A stretch of DNA of 64,000 bases from GAS368 sp965227745 (GCA_965227745.1 OZ245769.1:4526001-4590000), one strand, 5' to 3'. Shown: positions 17,572 through 26,958, counted from the first letter of the stretch. Made by a program: numbers and translations. The notes: a model not told the origin generated them from the letters alone.

Positions 17572-17651
17572 GTAGGGCGGCTTATCCTTAAGCCGCCGCC
17601 TCAGCGGGGACGAACATCCTGAGCGGCGCGTTAGGGATAACGCGCCCTACC
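17572..17651. repeat. Palindromic element, two hairpins inside GTAGGG...CCCTAC ends
   Basis: Outer GTAGGGC and GCCCTAC ends enclose two separate hairpins: GGCGGCTTATCC/TTAAGCCGCC (about 17577-17598) and GGCGCGTTAGGG/ATAACGCGCC (about 17624-17646). It lies between divergent miaB and the 5'-nucleotidase gene. It belongs to the same broad class of intergenic palindromes as the elements at 14661 and 29532, but with a different core. Confidence 0.65.
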
Positions 17652-17740
17652 TTTTTGCGGGTGCCCCTATAACCCACGACCGGCTATTTGTTTCGCCAAC
17701 AGCTTTGCCTCCGGCGCGAGGTAAGCTCAACGTCTTCGCC

Positions 17741-19096
17741 ATGCGCACCCGGATCTTCGTTTTCATTTTCCTGTGGATCGGCCTGGGCCTCCACGCCGCG
17801 ACCGAACGGCCCGAGGCCATCGTGATCGTGACCGGCGATATGCACTCCGCGTACGACCGCACCGCGCAATTCGTCGCGCGCGTGGACCGCGTGCGGGCGG
17901 AAAATCCCGGCGTGCCCGTGGCGGTGATTATCGACGGCGACACGTTTGAACTCGGCAACGCCGTCGCCAAGCGCAGCGGCGGGGCCATCGAGTTTGCGAT
18001 GCTGGCGGCGCTGGCGCAGCGCGGGCCGACGATCGTGAATCTCGGCAACCACGAGCCGGAATTTTACGAGATGACGGAGACGGTCGCGAAACTCCGCGCG
18101 GCGGGCGTCGCCGTGATCGGCGGCAATGTCCTCGATGCCACGACTAAGAAGCCCTACGCCGACGCCTCCACGCGCCTCAAGCTCGACGCGCGCGAAGCCG
18201 TGGTGGTGGGCATCACGACGGACCGCCTGGCGACCTTTCGCGCCGCCGTGCGGCCCTCGCTCGATCTCGCTGACCCCGTGGTGTGGGGAAAACAAAATCT
18301 CCCGGCGCTGCTCAAGGATGCGGCGCTGCCTATCGTCGTTACGCACACCGGCTTGAAAGTGGATCGCGCGCTCCTCCCGCTGGTGCCCGACGGGGCGCTC
18401 TTTGCCGGCGCGCACGATCACCTGCGCTTCGTGCACCGCGAGGGCCGCACGGTGTATTTTCACTCCGGGAGCTGGACGGAATTTATCTCCATCGCGCGCC
18501 TCCACGGCACGGGCTCGAACACGCGCTGGGACGTGGAGCAAATCCGTCTCGCCGCCGACGATCCCGCCGACGCCAAACTCGCCGCGCTCGTCCGCGCGAC
18601 CAATGCGCAGCATCTCACCGCCGAAGAACTCGCCGTTGTCGGTCGTACGCCGCGTGCGCTCGGGCCGAGCGAGGCCGCGCAATTTGCCGTCGAGGCCGCG
18701 CGCAAGGCAGCCGGGGCCGATGCCGCGCTGATTGGCGCGACGACCTTTGGCGCGGGCCTGCCCGGCGGCGAGGTCTCGCGCTTCGCGCTCGATGCCTGTG
18801 TGCGCTTTGATGGCACGCTCTTCACCGCCGAGGTGGACGGCGCGTGGCTGAACCAACTCCTCGCCAAGTGTAACCAAGGACCGGATACGCCCTTTGCCGA
18901 GCGCGGCGGCGAGAATCTCGTCGCCACCACGGGCGGCGAGATCGTCGCCGGCCGAAAGTATAAATTCGTGACGACCGATTGGGTTGCCAAAAACGCCAAA
19001 AACTACCTCGGCGAAGATGCGCCGGCGCTCACGGAGCAACCGGCGCTCAAGCTCAAGGCCGCAGTGATCGCGGCCTTCGCCCAAAACGCGAAGTAA
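17741..19096 (+). CDS. Exported 5'-nucleotidase-like metallophosphoesterase
   Basis: 451 aa with a signal peptide (MRTRIFVFIFLWIGLGLHA, cleaved near residue 19). Calcineurin-like phosphoesterase motifs: VTGDMHSAYDR (variant of DxH), IIDGDTFELGN (GD), NLGNHEPEF (GNHE), VVTHTGLKVD, and AGAHDHLRFV (GHxH-type with Ala for Gly). A C-terminal UshA-type 5'-nucleotidase domain covers about 310-445 (FGAGLPGGEVSRFALDAC). Probably hydrolyses nucleotides or similar phosphate esters in the periplasm. The first motif has Met-His in place of the usual -F-H or -T-H; the metal-binding His is kept. It converges with the next gene, with one base between stops. Confidence 0.82.
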   Translation: MRTRIFVFIFLWIGLGLHAATERPEAIVIVTGDMHSAYDRTAQFVARVDRVRAENPGVPVAVIIDGDTFELGNAVAKRSGGAIEFAMLAALAQRGPTIVNLGNHEPEFYEMTETVAKLRAAGVAVIGGNVLDATTKKPYADASTRLKLDAREAVVVGITTDRLATFRAAVRPSLDLADPVVWGKQNLPALLKDAALPIVVTHTGLKVDRALLPLVPDGALFAGAHDHLRFVHREGRTVYFHSGSWTEFISIARLHGTGSNTRWDVEQIRLAADDPADAKLAALVRATNAQHLTAEELAVVGRTPRALGPSEAAQFAVEAARKAAGADAALIGATTFGAGLPGGEVSRFALDACVRFDGTLFTAEVDGAWLNQLLAKCNQGPDTPFAERGGENLVATTGGEIVAGRKYKFVTTDWVAKNAKNYLGEDAPALTEQPALKLKAAVIAAFAQNAK

Positions 19097-19097
19097 A

Positions 19098-19901
19098 TTA
19101 CGGCAGGATGTAGACCTCGACGAGCGCGGTGCCGCCGGCGGTGTTACCATCCGTGTAGACGCTCGCCGTGTAATTGCCGGGTGGGAGTTCGACGACGAGG
19201 GCGCAGTCTTTGCTGCCGCGCGGGAGGGGAAATGCGCCGACCTGCGCCGAAACCTTTTCGGTCTCGTCGGCATCGAAGCGTTCGCTCCAGTTGCTGTTTA
19301 AGTAGAGCGTCTGGCCGTTCTTCTCCACCGAGAGGAAGGGGTCCGGCGCGGCATCGCCCACGCCGAAGCGGGCGAGCGAGGGTCCGATGGCGCGAATGAG
19401 CACGCGACGGTAGAGCCCTTGGCGCCCCTCGATCACAAAGCCGGCGACGAGGCTTGCAGTAGTGCCCGGGCTGATACGCCCGCGCGTGGAAATATTGATC
19501 ACGCCGGCGACATCGAGCTTCGCATCCTCGCGGGGCTCGACACGGTAGTAGACGAGATTGCGAATGGAGATCGCGCGGCCCCCGTCGGCGAGTTGGAAGT
19601 TGGCGAGCGCCTCGGTGCCGAGTTGGCCGTAGGCAAACCAGCCCTCGGTGTAGATCAGTCTGGCGCCGAGCAACTCCGCTGGCACGGCATCGACGAAAGG
19701 GGACGGCGTCGACGAGACGAGGGTGTAGGTGCCCAGTGCATCGAGGCGACCCGTCTCGACGCGACCCACGCCCCCGGCGTCGCGGATGAAACGCGTGATG
19801 CCGATTTCGAAGAGCCGAAACGGCGCCGAGGCGGCGGACGCGGCCGGCAGCAGGACGGTCGCGAGACTGCAGAGTAGGAGGAGGACGCAGAGCTTTTTCA
19901 T
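19098..19901 (-). CDS. Secreted protein with Verrucomicrobia-type conserved C-terminal domain
   Basis: 267 aa from ATG 19901. Signal peptide MKKLCVLLLLCSLATVLLPAASA. About residues 25-120 form an unrecognised beta-rich region. From about 145 the sequence SLVAGFVIEGRQGLYRRVLIRAIGPSLARFGVGDAAPDPFLSVEKNG... through LPPGNYTASVYTDGNTAGGTALVEVY is the IRAIGPSL-type domain that recurs at the C-terminus of many exported proteins in Opitutaceae and relatives. Its role there is unknown (surface anchoring or sorting has been guessed). The gene converges with the nucleotidase gene and diverges from the transglycosylase gene. Confidence 0.78.
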   Translation of the reverse strand: MKKLCVLLLLCSLATVLLPAASAASAPFRLFEIGITRFIRDAGGVGRVETGRLDALGTYTLVSSTPSPFVDAVPAELLGARLIYTEGWFAYGQLGTEALANFQLADGGRAISIRNLVYYRVEPREDAKLDVAGVINISTRGRISPGTTASLVAGFVIEGRQGLYRRVLIRAIGPSLARFGVGDAAPDPFLSVEKNGQTLYLNSNWSERFDADETEKVSAQVGAFPLPRGSKDCALVVELPPGNYTASVYTDGNTAGGTALVEVYILP

Positions 19902-20076
19902 AAACGGGCGGCTCCCATTGCAAAACGCGGGCCAGCTGGACGACATTGGCTCAAGTCGCTCTTGGCCAATATATAGAAAATATCCACGGGCTTGCAACAG
20001 AGGCCCGCGCGTTTGTTTTTGGGAATAACTCGTCCCAAAATCGGAATCGCTTAGCGAGAGTTGGGGTCCCTATGTC

Positions 20077-21132
20077 ATGGCCACACCTGCTGACATGCGC
20101 CGCGCCGGCCGAACCCTTTTTTTTCTCACGCTCGCGACGACCGTTGCCGCGCAATCGCCTGTGCCCGCCCCGGCGAAAGCTCCGCCGCCCGGCCAGGCAC
20201 AACCCGCGCCCTCGACGGATGAACTTTTCGAGATCGGCAAACAGCTCTTCGATCAACTCGCGCCCCCGGAGATCAAAGCACAGTACGAATTTCCCTCGAA
20301 GGAGCAGTGGGATGCGTTTGCGGTGCGCCTGCAGCGCGTGCTCGAGGGCGGCTCGCTGGAGGAGCTGGCGGGCTACGAGCCCGAGGCACGCGCGGCGCTC
20401 GATGCCCTGCGCCTGATCGACGGGTACGAGGATTACGCGGATTGGCTCGAGCAGCGCATCGACGAGATGCAGGGCGCGAAGCAGGCGCTGACTCCCGTCG
20501 CGCCGCCGCGTCAGCCACCGACCCGACCCACCTCGCCGACGACTCCACCGAAGCCCACCCAGCCGGGGAAGAAAACGCCCTCGGCTACCGGCCCGCGTCC
20601 CTCGCTCTCGACGTTGCCGCATTACGATCTCTGGCTCGCCCGCGTCCGCGCGCGGCCCGTGCCGGCACGCGCGGCGACGCTCATGCCGCGGCTGCGCGCG
20701 GCCTTTGTCGCCGAGGGCGTGCCGCCCGAGATCGCGTGGCTGGCCGAGGCGGAGAGCTCGCTCAATCCCGCGGCGCGCAGCCCCGTGGGCGCGAAGGGGC
20801 TGTTTCAATTCATGCCCGAAACGGCGAAGGCGATGAATCTCAGCACCTTTCTCCCCGACGATCGCACCGACCCCGAGAAATCGGCGCGCGCCGCGGCGCG
20901 GTATCTAAAAACGCTCCACGGCAAATTCGGCGACTGGCCCCTCGCGTTTGCCGCGTACAATGCCGGCGAGGGCCGCGTGCGCCGTACCCTCACCGCGCAG
21001 GGCGGAAAAGATTTCGCGAGCATCGCGACGTCGCTGCCCGCCGAGACGCGGATGTACGTGCCCAAGGTTTGCGCACTGATCGCGGTGCGCGCGGGCGTGG
21101 CGCCGGAAAAGATCGCGGCGCCGGGGAAGTGA
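20077..21132 (+). CDS. Exported lytic transglycosylase (SLT domain)
   Basis: 351 aa with a signal peptide (RTLFFLTLATTVAAQS) and a proline-rich N-terminal region. The catalytic soluble-lytic-transglycosylase domain occupies about residues 200-330: AEAESSLNPAARSPVGAKGLFQFMPETAKAMNL with the catalytic Glu226, then DPEKSARAAARYLKTLHGKFGDWPLAFAAYNAGEGRV. It cleaves peptidoglycan between MurNAc and GlcNAc with 1,6-anhydro product formation. It resembles the MltD-like or EtgA-like group with one SLT domain and no LysM. A second proline-rich linker is at about 145-170. Confidence 0.92.
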   Translation: MATPADMRRAGRTLFFLTLATTVAAQSPVPAPAKAPPPGQAQPAPSTDELFEIGKQLFDQLAPPEIKAQYEFPSKEQWDAFAVRLQRVLEGGSLEELAGYEPEARAALDALRLIDGYEDYADWLEQRIDEMQGAKQALTPVAPPRQPPTRPTSPTTPPKPTQPGKKTPSATGPRPSLSTLPHYDLWLARVRARPVPARAATLMPRLRAAFVAEGVPPEIAWLAEAESSLNPAARSPVGAKGLFQFMPETAKAMNLSTFLPDDRTDPEKSARAAARYLKTLHGKFGDWPLAFAAYNAGEGRVRRTLTAQGGKDFASIATSLPAETRMYVPKVCALIAVRAGVAPEKIAAPGK

Positions 21133-21151
21133 GGTTCTGCCGGGATCGGAA

Positions 21152-21247
21152 TCTTTCTCTTTCCTCTTTATCCTAATCTTTCTCTCCGGCCTTCGGTGAT
21201 CGATTCCTGAAAAGAGAAAGATTAAGATAAAGAGGAAAGAGAAAGAG
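21152..21247. repeat. Large purine/pyrimidine hairpin made of two copies of a dispersed repeat
   Basis: Left arm 21152-21186 is the reverse complement of right arm 21213-21247, both versions of AGAGAAAGATTAAGATAAAG followed by AGGAAAGAGAAAGAG. One arm is pure pyrimidine apart from a few bases, so the hairpin is asymmetric in strand composition. It separates the convergent transglycosylase and response-regulator genes. The same ~33-35-bp word occurs singly at 32669-32701 and 33723-33757. Confidence 0.8.
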
Positions 21248-21255
21248 GCGTTGAG

Positions 21256-21906
21256 TCACGGCGCCTCGACGTAGCCGTGCTTGATCGCGTAGTGCACGAG
21301 TTCAGCGGGCTCCTGGAGGCCGAGCTTGTCCTTCAACTGCGTGAGATGGTTTTGCACCGTCTTGCTGTTGATGCCGAGCCGCTCGGCGATGACCTTGGCA
21401 TTTTCGCCCCGGGCATAGCCGCGCAGGACCTCGCGCTCGCGCGTGGTAAGATTGGCGGCGACGGCGCGGCCCTCGTCGACCATCTTCTCGACCAGAAGGC
21501 GCGCACTGGCCTGGCAATAGTACTTTTCTCCCGATACGACCGTGGTAATCGCCGTGCGCAAGGTGGAGAGATCGGAGCGTTTCATCACGAAACCGTGCAC
21601 GCCGAGCGAGACGGCTTCCCGGACGAGATGGCCCTGCTCGTTCGACGACATGAACAGCCAGCGGGTGCGCTGGAGCTTCGGACCGACGGCCCGCACAAGA
21701 TCGAAGCCGCGCCCATCGGGCAGCATCCAATCGACGATCACGAGGTCGGGCTTCTCATGCAAAAGCATCGCATGAGCTTCCGCAACCGTCGTGCAATCGC
21801 CGACTAGGGTATGCCCGAGCTCATCGCGCACGACATGCGCGAGCATCTGCCTCACCATCGTATGATCTTCAACGAGGGCGACACGGACCGAGGTTTTTTC
21901 GTGCAT
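21256..21906 (-). CDS. LuxR/NarL-family response regulator
   Basis: 216 aa: receiver domain (1-120) with acidic pair E13-D14, phosphoacceptor Asp59 (LVIVDWMLPDG), Ser in FMSSNEQ, and Lys109 region (GFVMKRSDL); then a LuxR-type helix-turn-helix (about 150-210, NLTTREREVLRGYARGENAKVIAERLGINSKTVQNHL). It is a DNA-binding transcription factor controlled by a histidine kinase. It has no kinase beside it on its own strand, but a full hybrid kinase is encoded in the divergent cluster beginning at 22565. Two identical palindromes lie 55-106 bp upstream of its start codon, suggesting autoregulation. Confidence 0.92.
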   Translation of the reverse strand: MHEKTSVRVALVEDHTMVRQMLAHVVRDELGHTLVGDCTTVAEAHAMLLHEKPDLVIVDWMLPDGRGFDLVRAVGPKLQRTRWLFMSSNEQGHLVREAVSLGVHGFVMKRSDLSTLRTAITTVVSGEKYYCQASARLLVEKMVDEGRAVAANLTTREREVLRGYARGENAKVIAERLGINSKTVQNHLTQLKDKLGLQEPAELVHYAIKHGYVEAP

Positions 21907-21960
21907 GGGTAAAGTATACCACCTTCAAGCCTCAAAATACCCGGGGTGATCGGAAAACGG

Positions 21961-22011
21961 ACCGGGATATTATCCCGGTTAAATTTCTAACCGTCCCGGG
22001 ATATTATCCCG
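21961..22011. promoter_or_regulatory. Two tandem CGGGATA-T-TATCCCG palindromes upstream of the response regulator
   Basis: Palindrome 1 is ACCGGGATATTATCCCGGT (21961-21979, perfect over 19 bp). Palindrome 2 has the same core CGGGATATTATCCCG (21997-22011). Their centres (21970 and 22004) are 34 bp apart, just over three helical turns, so dimers would sit on the same face. A further half-site GGGATA follows at 22018. Such repetition of a perfect dyad directly upstream of a regulator gene is typical of an operator. Whether the LuxR-type protein itself binds is inference. Confidence 0.6.
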
Positions 22012-22012
22012 T

Positions 22013-22564
22013 GAGATGGGATAAAGTGAAGCATGATGATAGCCGCTTCTTACATATTCCTCAGCTTGTGCTGTGCCGAGCGGTGGGGGAGATGGGCCAA
22101 AGGTTGGGGAAGTAGATTCTCCGATGATGGCACGGGCGTTGTGAACGAATGAAGCAATGAAAGAATGCTACGCCGAGAGCATCTTGAGGTTGTGGGAGTC
22201 TGGCCGGCCTGTCCCTAGCCCAGCACCGCAATGCGCGTCGCTATGATTCTTTATAAACGTGTATCGATTGCATTTAAAATTACTTCTTTGGGGGCCTTTT
22301 TAGGGGCTTGTTTTTCGCAACTGACTGGCCCTATCGACAGCTTTTTGAGCGCTGTATTGGGATTGAACAAATTGATACTTGGCGGTCGGTGCGAGCACTG
22401 CCAACACACGCTGTACCCCTGGCAGAGGCACGACGAGGCCTAGCATTTGACCCGAGATCCGAGTGCCTCGGTCAACGCGTTTTCCTTTCGTGAACTTTAC
22501 ACCCCCAGATCAATTCAAGGCGACGACCACTGCGGGCCTCAAGCCTGCCCAAGAAACCCCGCTT
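22013..22564. other. 550-bp low-GC leader between the response regulator and the DyP gene
   Basis: Lower in GC than the flanks, with T-rich runs such as around 22280-22310. Short open frames exist (for example 22231-22443) but none has convincing coding character. No clear promoter consensus could be fixed. It probably holds the divergent promoters for the regulator and for the peroxidase cluster and may contain remnants of transferred DNA. Confidence 0.45.
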
Positions 22565-24169
22565 ATGCCGACCGCGGCGGCCAATATAAACGACCCCGTA
22601 CCCCCGACGGCGGACAACGTGCTTTTACGCGGCATCCAAGGCAATATTTTGAAACCGCATGGCCGCGGGTTTGTGCGGCTCATATTTTTTCGGTTTGTCG
22701 AAAACAGTCCGAAATATGGGACCATCGCACTCAGGCAGATTTTCCCGGATGCGCTCGGAATTTCCAAAACGGGCGCGGCTAATCCTTGGGATCTCGGAGT
22801 GACTTCAGCTTACGACCAGTGGCTCGATACGCGTATGGGAAATCTTAATACGCCGTTTTATAGCTTCGGAATCACGCGCGCCGGCCTGCGGCATTGCGCC
22901 TATCAAGATAATGAAATGCCACCGATGGACGGTGGTGAAATGGGGTTTGGCTCTGATATGCATGACCCGGTTGTGTTCACCCAGTTCGGAGACAAGGTGG
23001 GCAAGGGAGCGGAGAAAACCGTACCGGTGGACTGGGAGCCCGACTATCGCCCCGGATTCGATGGGTTTTGGCTGCTGGCCCATGCCGTGGAGAACGAGTT
23101 GGACGGGATGGAGGGCCGAGTCGCGAGTTTTTTGAATGATCACGACGCAGCCATCGTCCACCGTGAGGACGGATTTTCATGGAAGGACTGCAACAAGCAC
23201 CCGCGCGAACCCTTCGGTTTCAGGGATGGCCTGAGCGATCCTCCGTTTTTCATGGACGACTGTGATATCACGACGGGCACTCCCTTGGTGCCACCGTGGA
23301 TCAATATTTTGCGATCCAAAGTACTAATTAGAAAAAAAGGCCATCAGGGCGGCTCATTCATGGTCTTGCGAAAGCTTGAGCAGAATGTGCAACTGTTTCG
23401 CGACATCGAAGGGGCGATTCAGAAAAAATTTAACGACCTGCCGGAGCAAATCGAGCGCCCGGCGGAGGCGGGTGCGCTGCTCATCGGGCGTGAGCGCAAC
23501 GGAAGACCCCTGGCCGATACAATGGATCCAAACGAACAGGAATACGGCCCGAACCAATTCGATTTTCAATCCGATCAGTCACGGTGTCCGCTCCATGCGC
23601 ACATCCGGAAGGTGGTCCCGCGCGCGAATCAATTCCAAGGCGTGACCCCGCATCACGATACCGAACTCGCGAGGGGGCGCCTTTTCGTCCGCCGGTCTGT
23701 CGTCTACGATAAAGATAAAGCTCAGTTGCCGCCCTCGGGGACCCTCGACGATTCAAAAAATGCCTCGGCCGATGTGGCGCCGGCGACATATCGCAGCAAA
23801 ATCCGGGACCAGGTGATTACAAAGGACGTTGGCCTGCTGTTCATGGGTTATATGAGCCGGATCGATCTGCAATTTTTCCAGATTCAGATGGATTGGTTTC
23901 AAAACCAGACGTTTCCGTTTTCGGTGCCTCCTACTAATCTGGGTGATCCGATCCTGCGGCCTGAGGGAGCTCCGACAGGGAAGAAGGCCCTGCCGTGGTC
24001 TTGGCAGGGCATAAGCCATTCTTTCGAGGCGCCGGTAACGGCCCGCGGCGGCGCCTATTTTTACGTCCCTTCGATTACCTGGCTGGAAAATCAATCGGCT
24101 AAACCCAAGAATCTCTTGGTCCGATTTTTCTCCGTTACCACCGAATTGCTGAGATCGCTTTTTAAATGA
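22565..24169 (+). CDS. DyP-type (dye-decolourising) haem peroxidase
   Basis: 534 aa from ATG 22565, larger than short class A/B enzymes. Hallmarks are FGFRDGLSDP with the distal Asp221 (GxxDG motif), SRCPLHAHIRKVVPR with the predicted proximal haem ligand His346, and the later GRLFVRRSVVYD (distal Arg region) and GLLFMGYMSRIDLQFFQIQMDW. It starts with the characteristic DVQGxIL-type block (VLLRGIQGNILKPHGRGFVRLIFFRF). No Tat or Sec signal is visible, so a cytoplasmic enzyme using H2O2 against an unknown substrate is likely. Codon use is less GC-rich than neighbours. It overlaps the kinase start by 4 bp (ATGA). A GTG at 22463 would add 34 residues. Confidence 0.88.
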   Translation: MPTAAANINDPVPPTADNVLLRGIQGNILKPHGRGFVRLIFFRFVENSPKYGTIALRQIFPDALGISKTGAANPWDLGVTSAYDQWLDTRMGNLNTPFYSFGITRAGLRHCAYQDNEMPPMDGGEMGFGSDMHDPVVFTQFGDKVGKGAEKTVPVDWEPDYRPGFDGFWLLAHAVENELDGMEGRVASFLNDHDAAIVHREDGFSWKDCNKHPREPFGFRDGLSDPPFFMDDCDITTGTPLVPPWINILRSKVLIRKKGHQGGSFMVLRKLEQNVQLFRDIEGAIQKKFNDLPEQIERPAEAGALLIGRERNGRPLADTMDPNEQEYGPNQFDFQSDQSRCPLHAHIRKVVPRANQFQGVTPHHDTELARGRLFVRRSVVYDKDKAQLPPSGTLDDSKNASADVAPATYRSKIRDQVITKDVGLLFMGYMSRIDLQFFQIQMDWFQNQTFPFSVPPTNLGDPILRPEGAPTGKKALPWSWQGISHSFEAPVTARGGAYFYVPSITWLENQSAKPKNLLVRFFSVTTELLRSLFK

Positions 24170-26958
24170 TCGGTTGGCTGAGAGCATTGGCGCCGTATCA
24201 CGATTACGGCTGGTTTATCGCGCTGCTGGGTTGGACGGTCGGCGCGCTGATGTGGCGGCGTCTCACGCTGGAGCGGACGGGCTGGGAATGGCTGCCTTGG
24301 GCTGCGGCCGGCGGAGCCCTGAGCGCCTTGGTGGAAATGGCCAGCTTTGCCGGCATGATGGAGGGAGCGCGGGCTTGGGCGGACTTACGCGTGGAGGATG
24401 GCCTTTTGAGCGTGGGATCAGGCGTGATGGTGGCGGGTTGGGTGTCTTTGCTGCCCGCCCGACTCGGCTGGCGGGTGATTGCCATGATGCTTGTCCTCGG
24501 CGTGGCGGGGTTGCGGGTGGTAGATCCGCGCGTCTCCAGCGTCGCGCTCACCCTCGCTGGAACGCTGGTGGCGGTGGCTTACATGGCTGGTCGGCCGATG
24601 TCGGAGTCGGCCCGCCGAGGAATGGGATTTGCCTTGGCGGCCCTGTGGCTGACGAGCACGGGTCCCGTGGCGAGTCTGGGTTTGCAGCCCCGGTGGAGTG
24701 TTAGCCTCGGTGAGTGGAGCTTGGTGTGGAGCGCCGCCCAAGCGGTGGCGGCGCTGGTCGCGCTGTCTGGCGTCTTGGCTCCCTGGTTTGCGGCGGGTGA
24801 CCGGCGGCGGGAAGGGAAATTTTTCCTCTGGGTCTGCGTCTCGTGGCTGCTCGTAGGGATGGGCCTCGCAGCCGCGATGAGCGCGGGAGCGCGGAGCAAC
24901 TACGAGCAGCAGGCCGTCGCACGAACGCAGATCGCAGCTGGCCTGATGAACAAGGCAGATTTGGAGAAGTTGCTCGGACCGGAGTTTCAGTTGACGGAGA
25001 TCGTCAAGCGGGAGCGGCCGGGAGACGGCTCGGTGTTTTGGCGGGCGCGGATTCCTCACCTTCGCACTGACGCCGGTGCGGCGGTACAAAAGCAACTCTC
25101 TCTGATCGGTCGAGCGAGTGGCAACCCGGGATGCTTCGCTTGGGTACTTGTACCGCGTGATGGCTGGCTGGCGGGCATCACCCCGCAGGGCTATTCCAAT
25201 AACCCGCGCAATGCGGAAAAGCGGAGTGACCTGTCAGGCTTGGTTACAGAGTCGGCGGAAGACCTAATCGACTGGAGCGAGCGCAGGGCCAAATTTCTGC
25301 CGTTGATCCACGAATGGATTGCGGGCGCTAGCACCATCACGACGGTCCGTGCGCCGCTAAGATCTGCGGACGGCAGAATGCTGGGCTGGCTGCTCTTGGA
25401 ATTTCCCCGCACCGAGTGGGTGGTGGCCCAGGTGCAATCGCGCTTTCAGACGTTTGCGATCGTGGGCTTTGGTTTTGGGTTGGCCGCGCTGGCCGCGGTA
25501 CAGCGGGTGCGCGGGCGCGAGCGTGAAGCCGCCCACGCGGCCGCGGAAGCGGCCGCGCAAGCCGACCGGTTAAAGACCGCTTTTCTGGCCAAGGTCAGCC
25601 ACGAACTCCGCACCCCGATCCAAAGTGTCCTCGGCTATGGGGAATTGTTACAGGGCTGCATTACCGATGCGGTCGCGGCTCGTCATCTTGGTGCCTTGCG
25701 CGAGCACGGCGGTCTAATGCTCCGGCTCGTCAACGATCTACTCGATCTCACCGCCATTCAGGCCGGGGCTTTTCGGCTGGTGGAGAAGCCGGCGGCCTTG
25801 GGGGACCTTACGCGACGGTCGGTGGAAACTCTCCGTTTCCGCGCCGAGGATAAGGGTATCATGCTTAACTGCCGCATAGATCCAGCTGTGCCGGAGTGGG
25901 CCAGCCTCGATATCGAGCGCACCCGGCAAATTATCCTGAATCTTGTGGGTAACGCGATTAAGTTCACGGACGCAGGGAAGGTCGATGTCACGCTGGAGCC
26001 CGGTCCGGGTGAGCAACAAGTCACCTTGACCGTCCGTGATACGGGGCCGGGCATCGCCGAGGAAGAAATCGGGCTGTTATTCCAGCCGTTTTCCCGGCTG
26101 AGCCGCACCGCAGAAAAAGACGGCACGGGCTTGGGCTTGGCCCTGACGGCCGGACTTTGCCGCGGGATGGGGGGAGATATCTCGGTCGAAAGCAAAATTG
26201 GTGAGGGGACGGTTTTTCGGGCCTGGGTTCGGCTGCGACCATGCGTTGGGGCGGAATTGACTCCGATAAAACCGTTCAAGGTGTCCCGGTATTCGGGGCA
26301 CCGGGTGCTCATCGCCGACGATAACCCGCTCGTCCGGGAACTGTTTCTGGCGACCTTGGGCGATGCGGGTGTGCGCTGTACGGCGGCGGAAGATGGCGAG
26401 CAAGCGCTGGCCATGGCGGAAGCGCAGGTGTTTGATGCTATCGTCCTAGACTTAGCCATGCCGAAAGCCGATGGCTTCGAAGTCGTGCGCCGGTTGCGGG
26501 CACGGGGATGCACCGCAAAAATCGTCGGAGTCAGTGCACACGCGCGCGAGGAGGAGCGGGCGCTGGCGCTGGCCGCTGGCATGGACGGTTTTTTGGTCAA
26601 GCCCGTGCAACTGTGGGAGCTTCTGGCCGCCGTGGTACCGAGCGGCGTGCTGACGGAGACGCGCAAGGAAACTACGGATGAGTTACTGATGCGTTTGCGG
26701 AAGGAATTTCGCCTCGAAGCCGACCGGCAGGGGAAAATCCTGGCCGCAGCCGTGGCGATGGCGGATTTCAGCACCGTCCGGAGCCGCGCCCATTACATGA
26801 TGAATAGCGCGGCCGTGGTGCGAGATGACCGCTTGTTCAATACCTGCGTGGAAGTGGAGCAGGCGGCTTTGGCGGAAGACGCGGCCCGTCTCGCGGCCTC
26901 CTGGCTCGCGTGTCAGGCGGCGCTGGACCCGTGGCGCGAACCGAGCGCGGCGAAGTAA
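24166..26958 (+). CDS. Membrane hybrid histidine kinase (7TM-like sensor, HisKA, HATPase, REC, HPt)
   Basis: 930 aa. About seven or eight hydrophobic helices (1-250), an extracytoplasmic region (about 255-410; NYEQQAVARTQIAAGLMNKADLEKLLG, VLVPRDGWLAGITPQG), a further helix (about 425-445), a coiled segment, HisKA with His479 (AKVSHELRTPIQSVLG), HATPase_c (NLVGNAIKFTDAG, DTGPGIAEEE, GTGLGLAL), a receiver with Asp762 (AIVLDLAMPKADGFEV), and a C-terminal HPt-like helix bundle with His876 (RSRAHYMMNSAAVV). All parts of a four-step phosphorelay are thus in one chain, ready to pass phosphate to a separate response regulator. The LuxR-type regulator at 21256-21906 is the nearest candidate. It is coupled to the DyP gene by overlap. 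Confidence 0.92.
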   Translation: MIGWLRALAPYHDYGWFIALLGWTVGALMWRRLTLERTGWEWLPWAAAGGALSALVEMASFAGMMEGARAWADLRVEDGLLSVGSGVMVAGWVSLLPARLGWRVIAMMLVLGVAGLRVVDPRVSSVALTLAGTLVAVAYMAGRPMSESARRGMGFALAALWLTSTGPVASLGLQPRWSVSLGEWSLVWSAAQAVAALVALSGVLAPWFAAGDRRREGKFFLWVCVSWLLVGMGLAAAMSAGARSNYEQQAVARTQIAAGLMNKADLEKLLGPEFQLTEIVKRERPGDGSVFWRARIPHLRTDAGAAVQKQLSLIGRASGNPGCFAWVLVPRDGWLAGITPQGYSNNPRNAEKRSDLSGLVTESAEDLIDWSERRAKFLPLIHEWIAGASTITTVRAPLRSADGRMLGWLLLEFPRTEWVVAQVQSRFQTFAIVGFGFGLAALAAVQRVRGREREAAHAAAEAAAQADRLKTAFLAKVSHELRTPIQSVLGYGELLQGCITDAVAARHLGALREHGGLMLRLVNDLLDLTAIQAGAFRLVEKPAALGDLTRRSVETLRFRAEDKGIMLNCRIDPAVPEWASLDIERTRQIILNLVGNAIKFTDAGKVDVTLEPGPGEQQVTLTVRDTGPGIAEEEIGLLFQPFSRLSRTAEKDGTGLGLALTAGLCRGMGGDISVESKIGEGTVFRAWVRLRPCVGAELTPIKPFKVSRYSGHRVLIADDNPLVRELFLATLGDAGVRCTAAEDGEQALAMAEAQVFDAIVLDLAMPKADGFEVVRRLRARGCTAKIVGVSAHAREEERALALAAGMDGFLVKPVQLWELLAAVVPSGVLTETRKETTDELLMRLRKEFRLEADRQGKILAAAVAMADFSTVRSRAHYMMNSAAVVRDDRLFNTCVEVEQAALAEDAARLAASWLACQAALDPWREPSAAK

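Noticed and set aside
22231..22443. 70-codon frame with CEHCQHTLYPWQ, faintly like the zinc-finger start of prepilin peptidase
   Set aside because: Too short, no following peptidase domain, and the surrounding frames are equally weak; the likeness rests on one CxxC word.
22565..24169. Encapsulated DyP cargo system
   Set aside because: No encapsulin shell gene is nearby and the DyP C-terminus (TTELLRSLFK) does not show a recognisable cargo-loading peptide.
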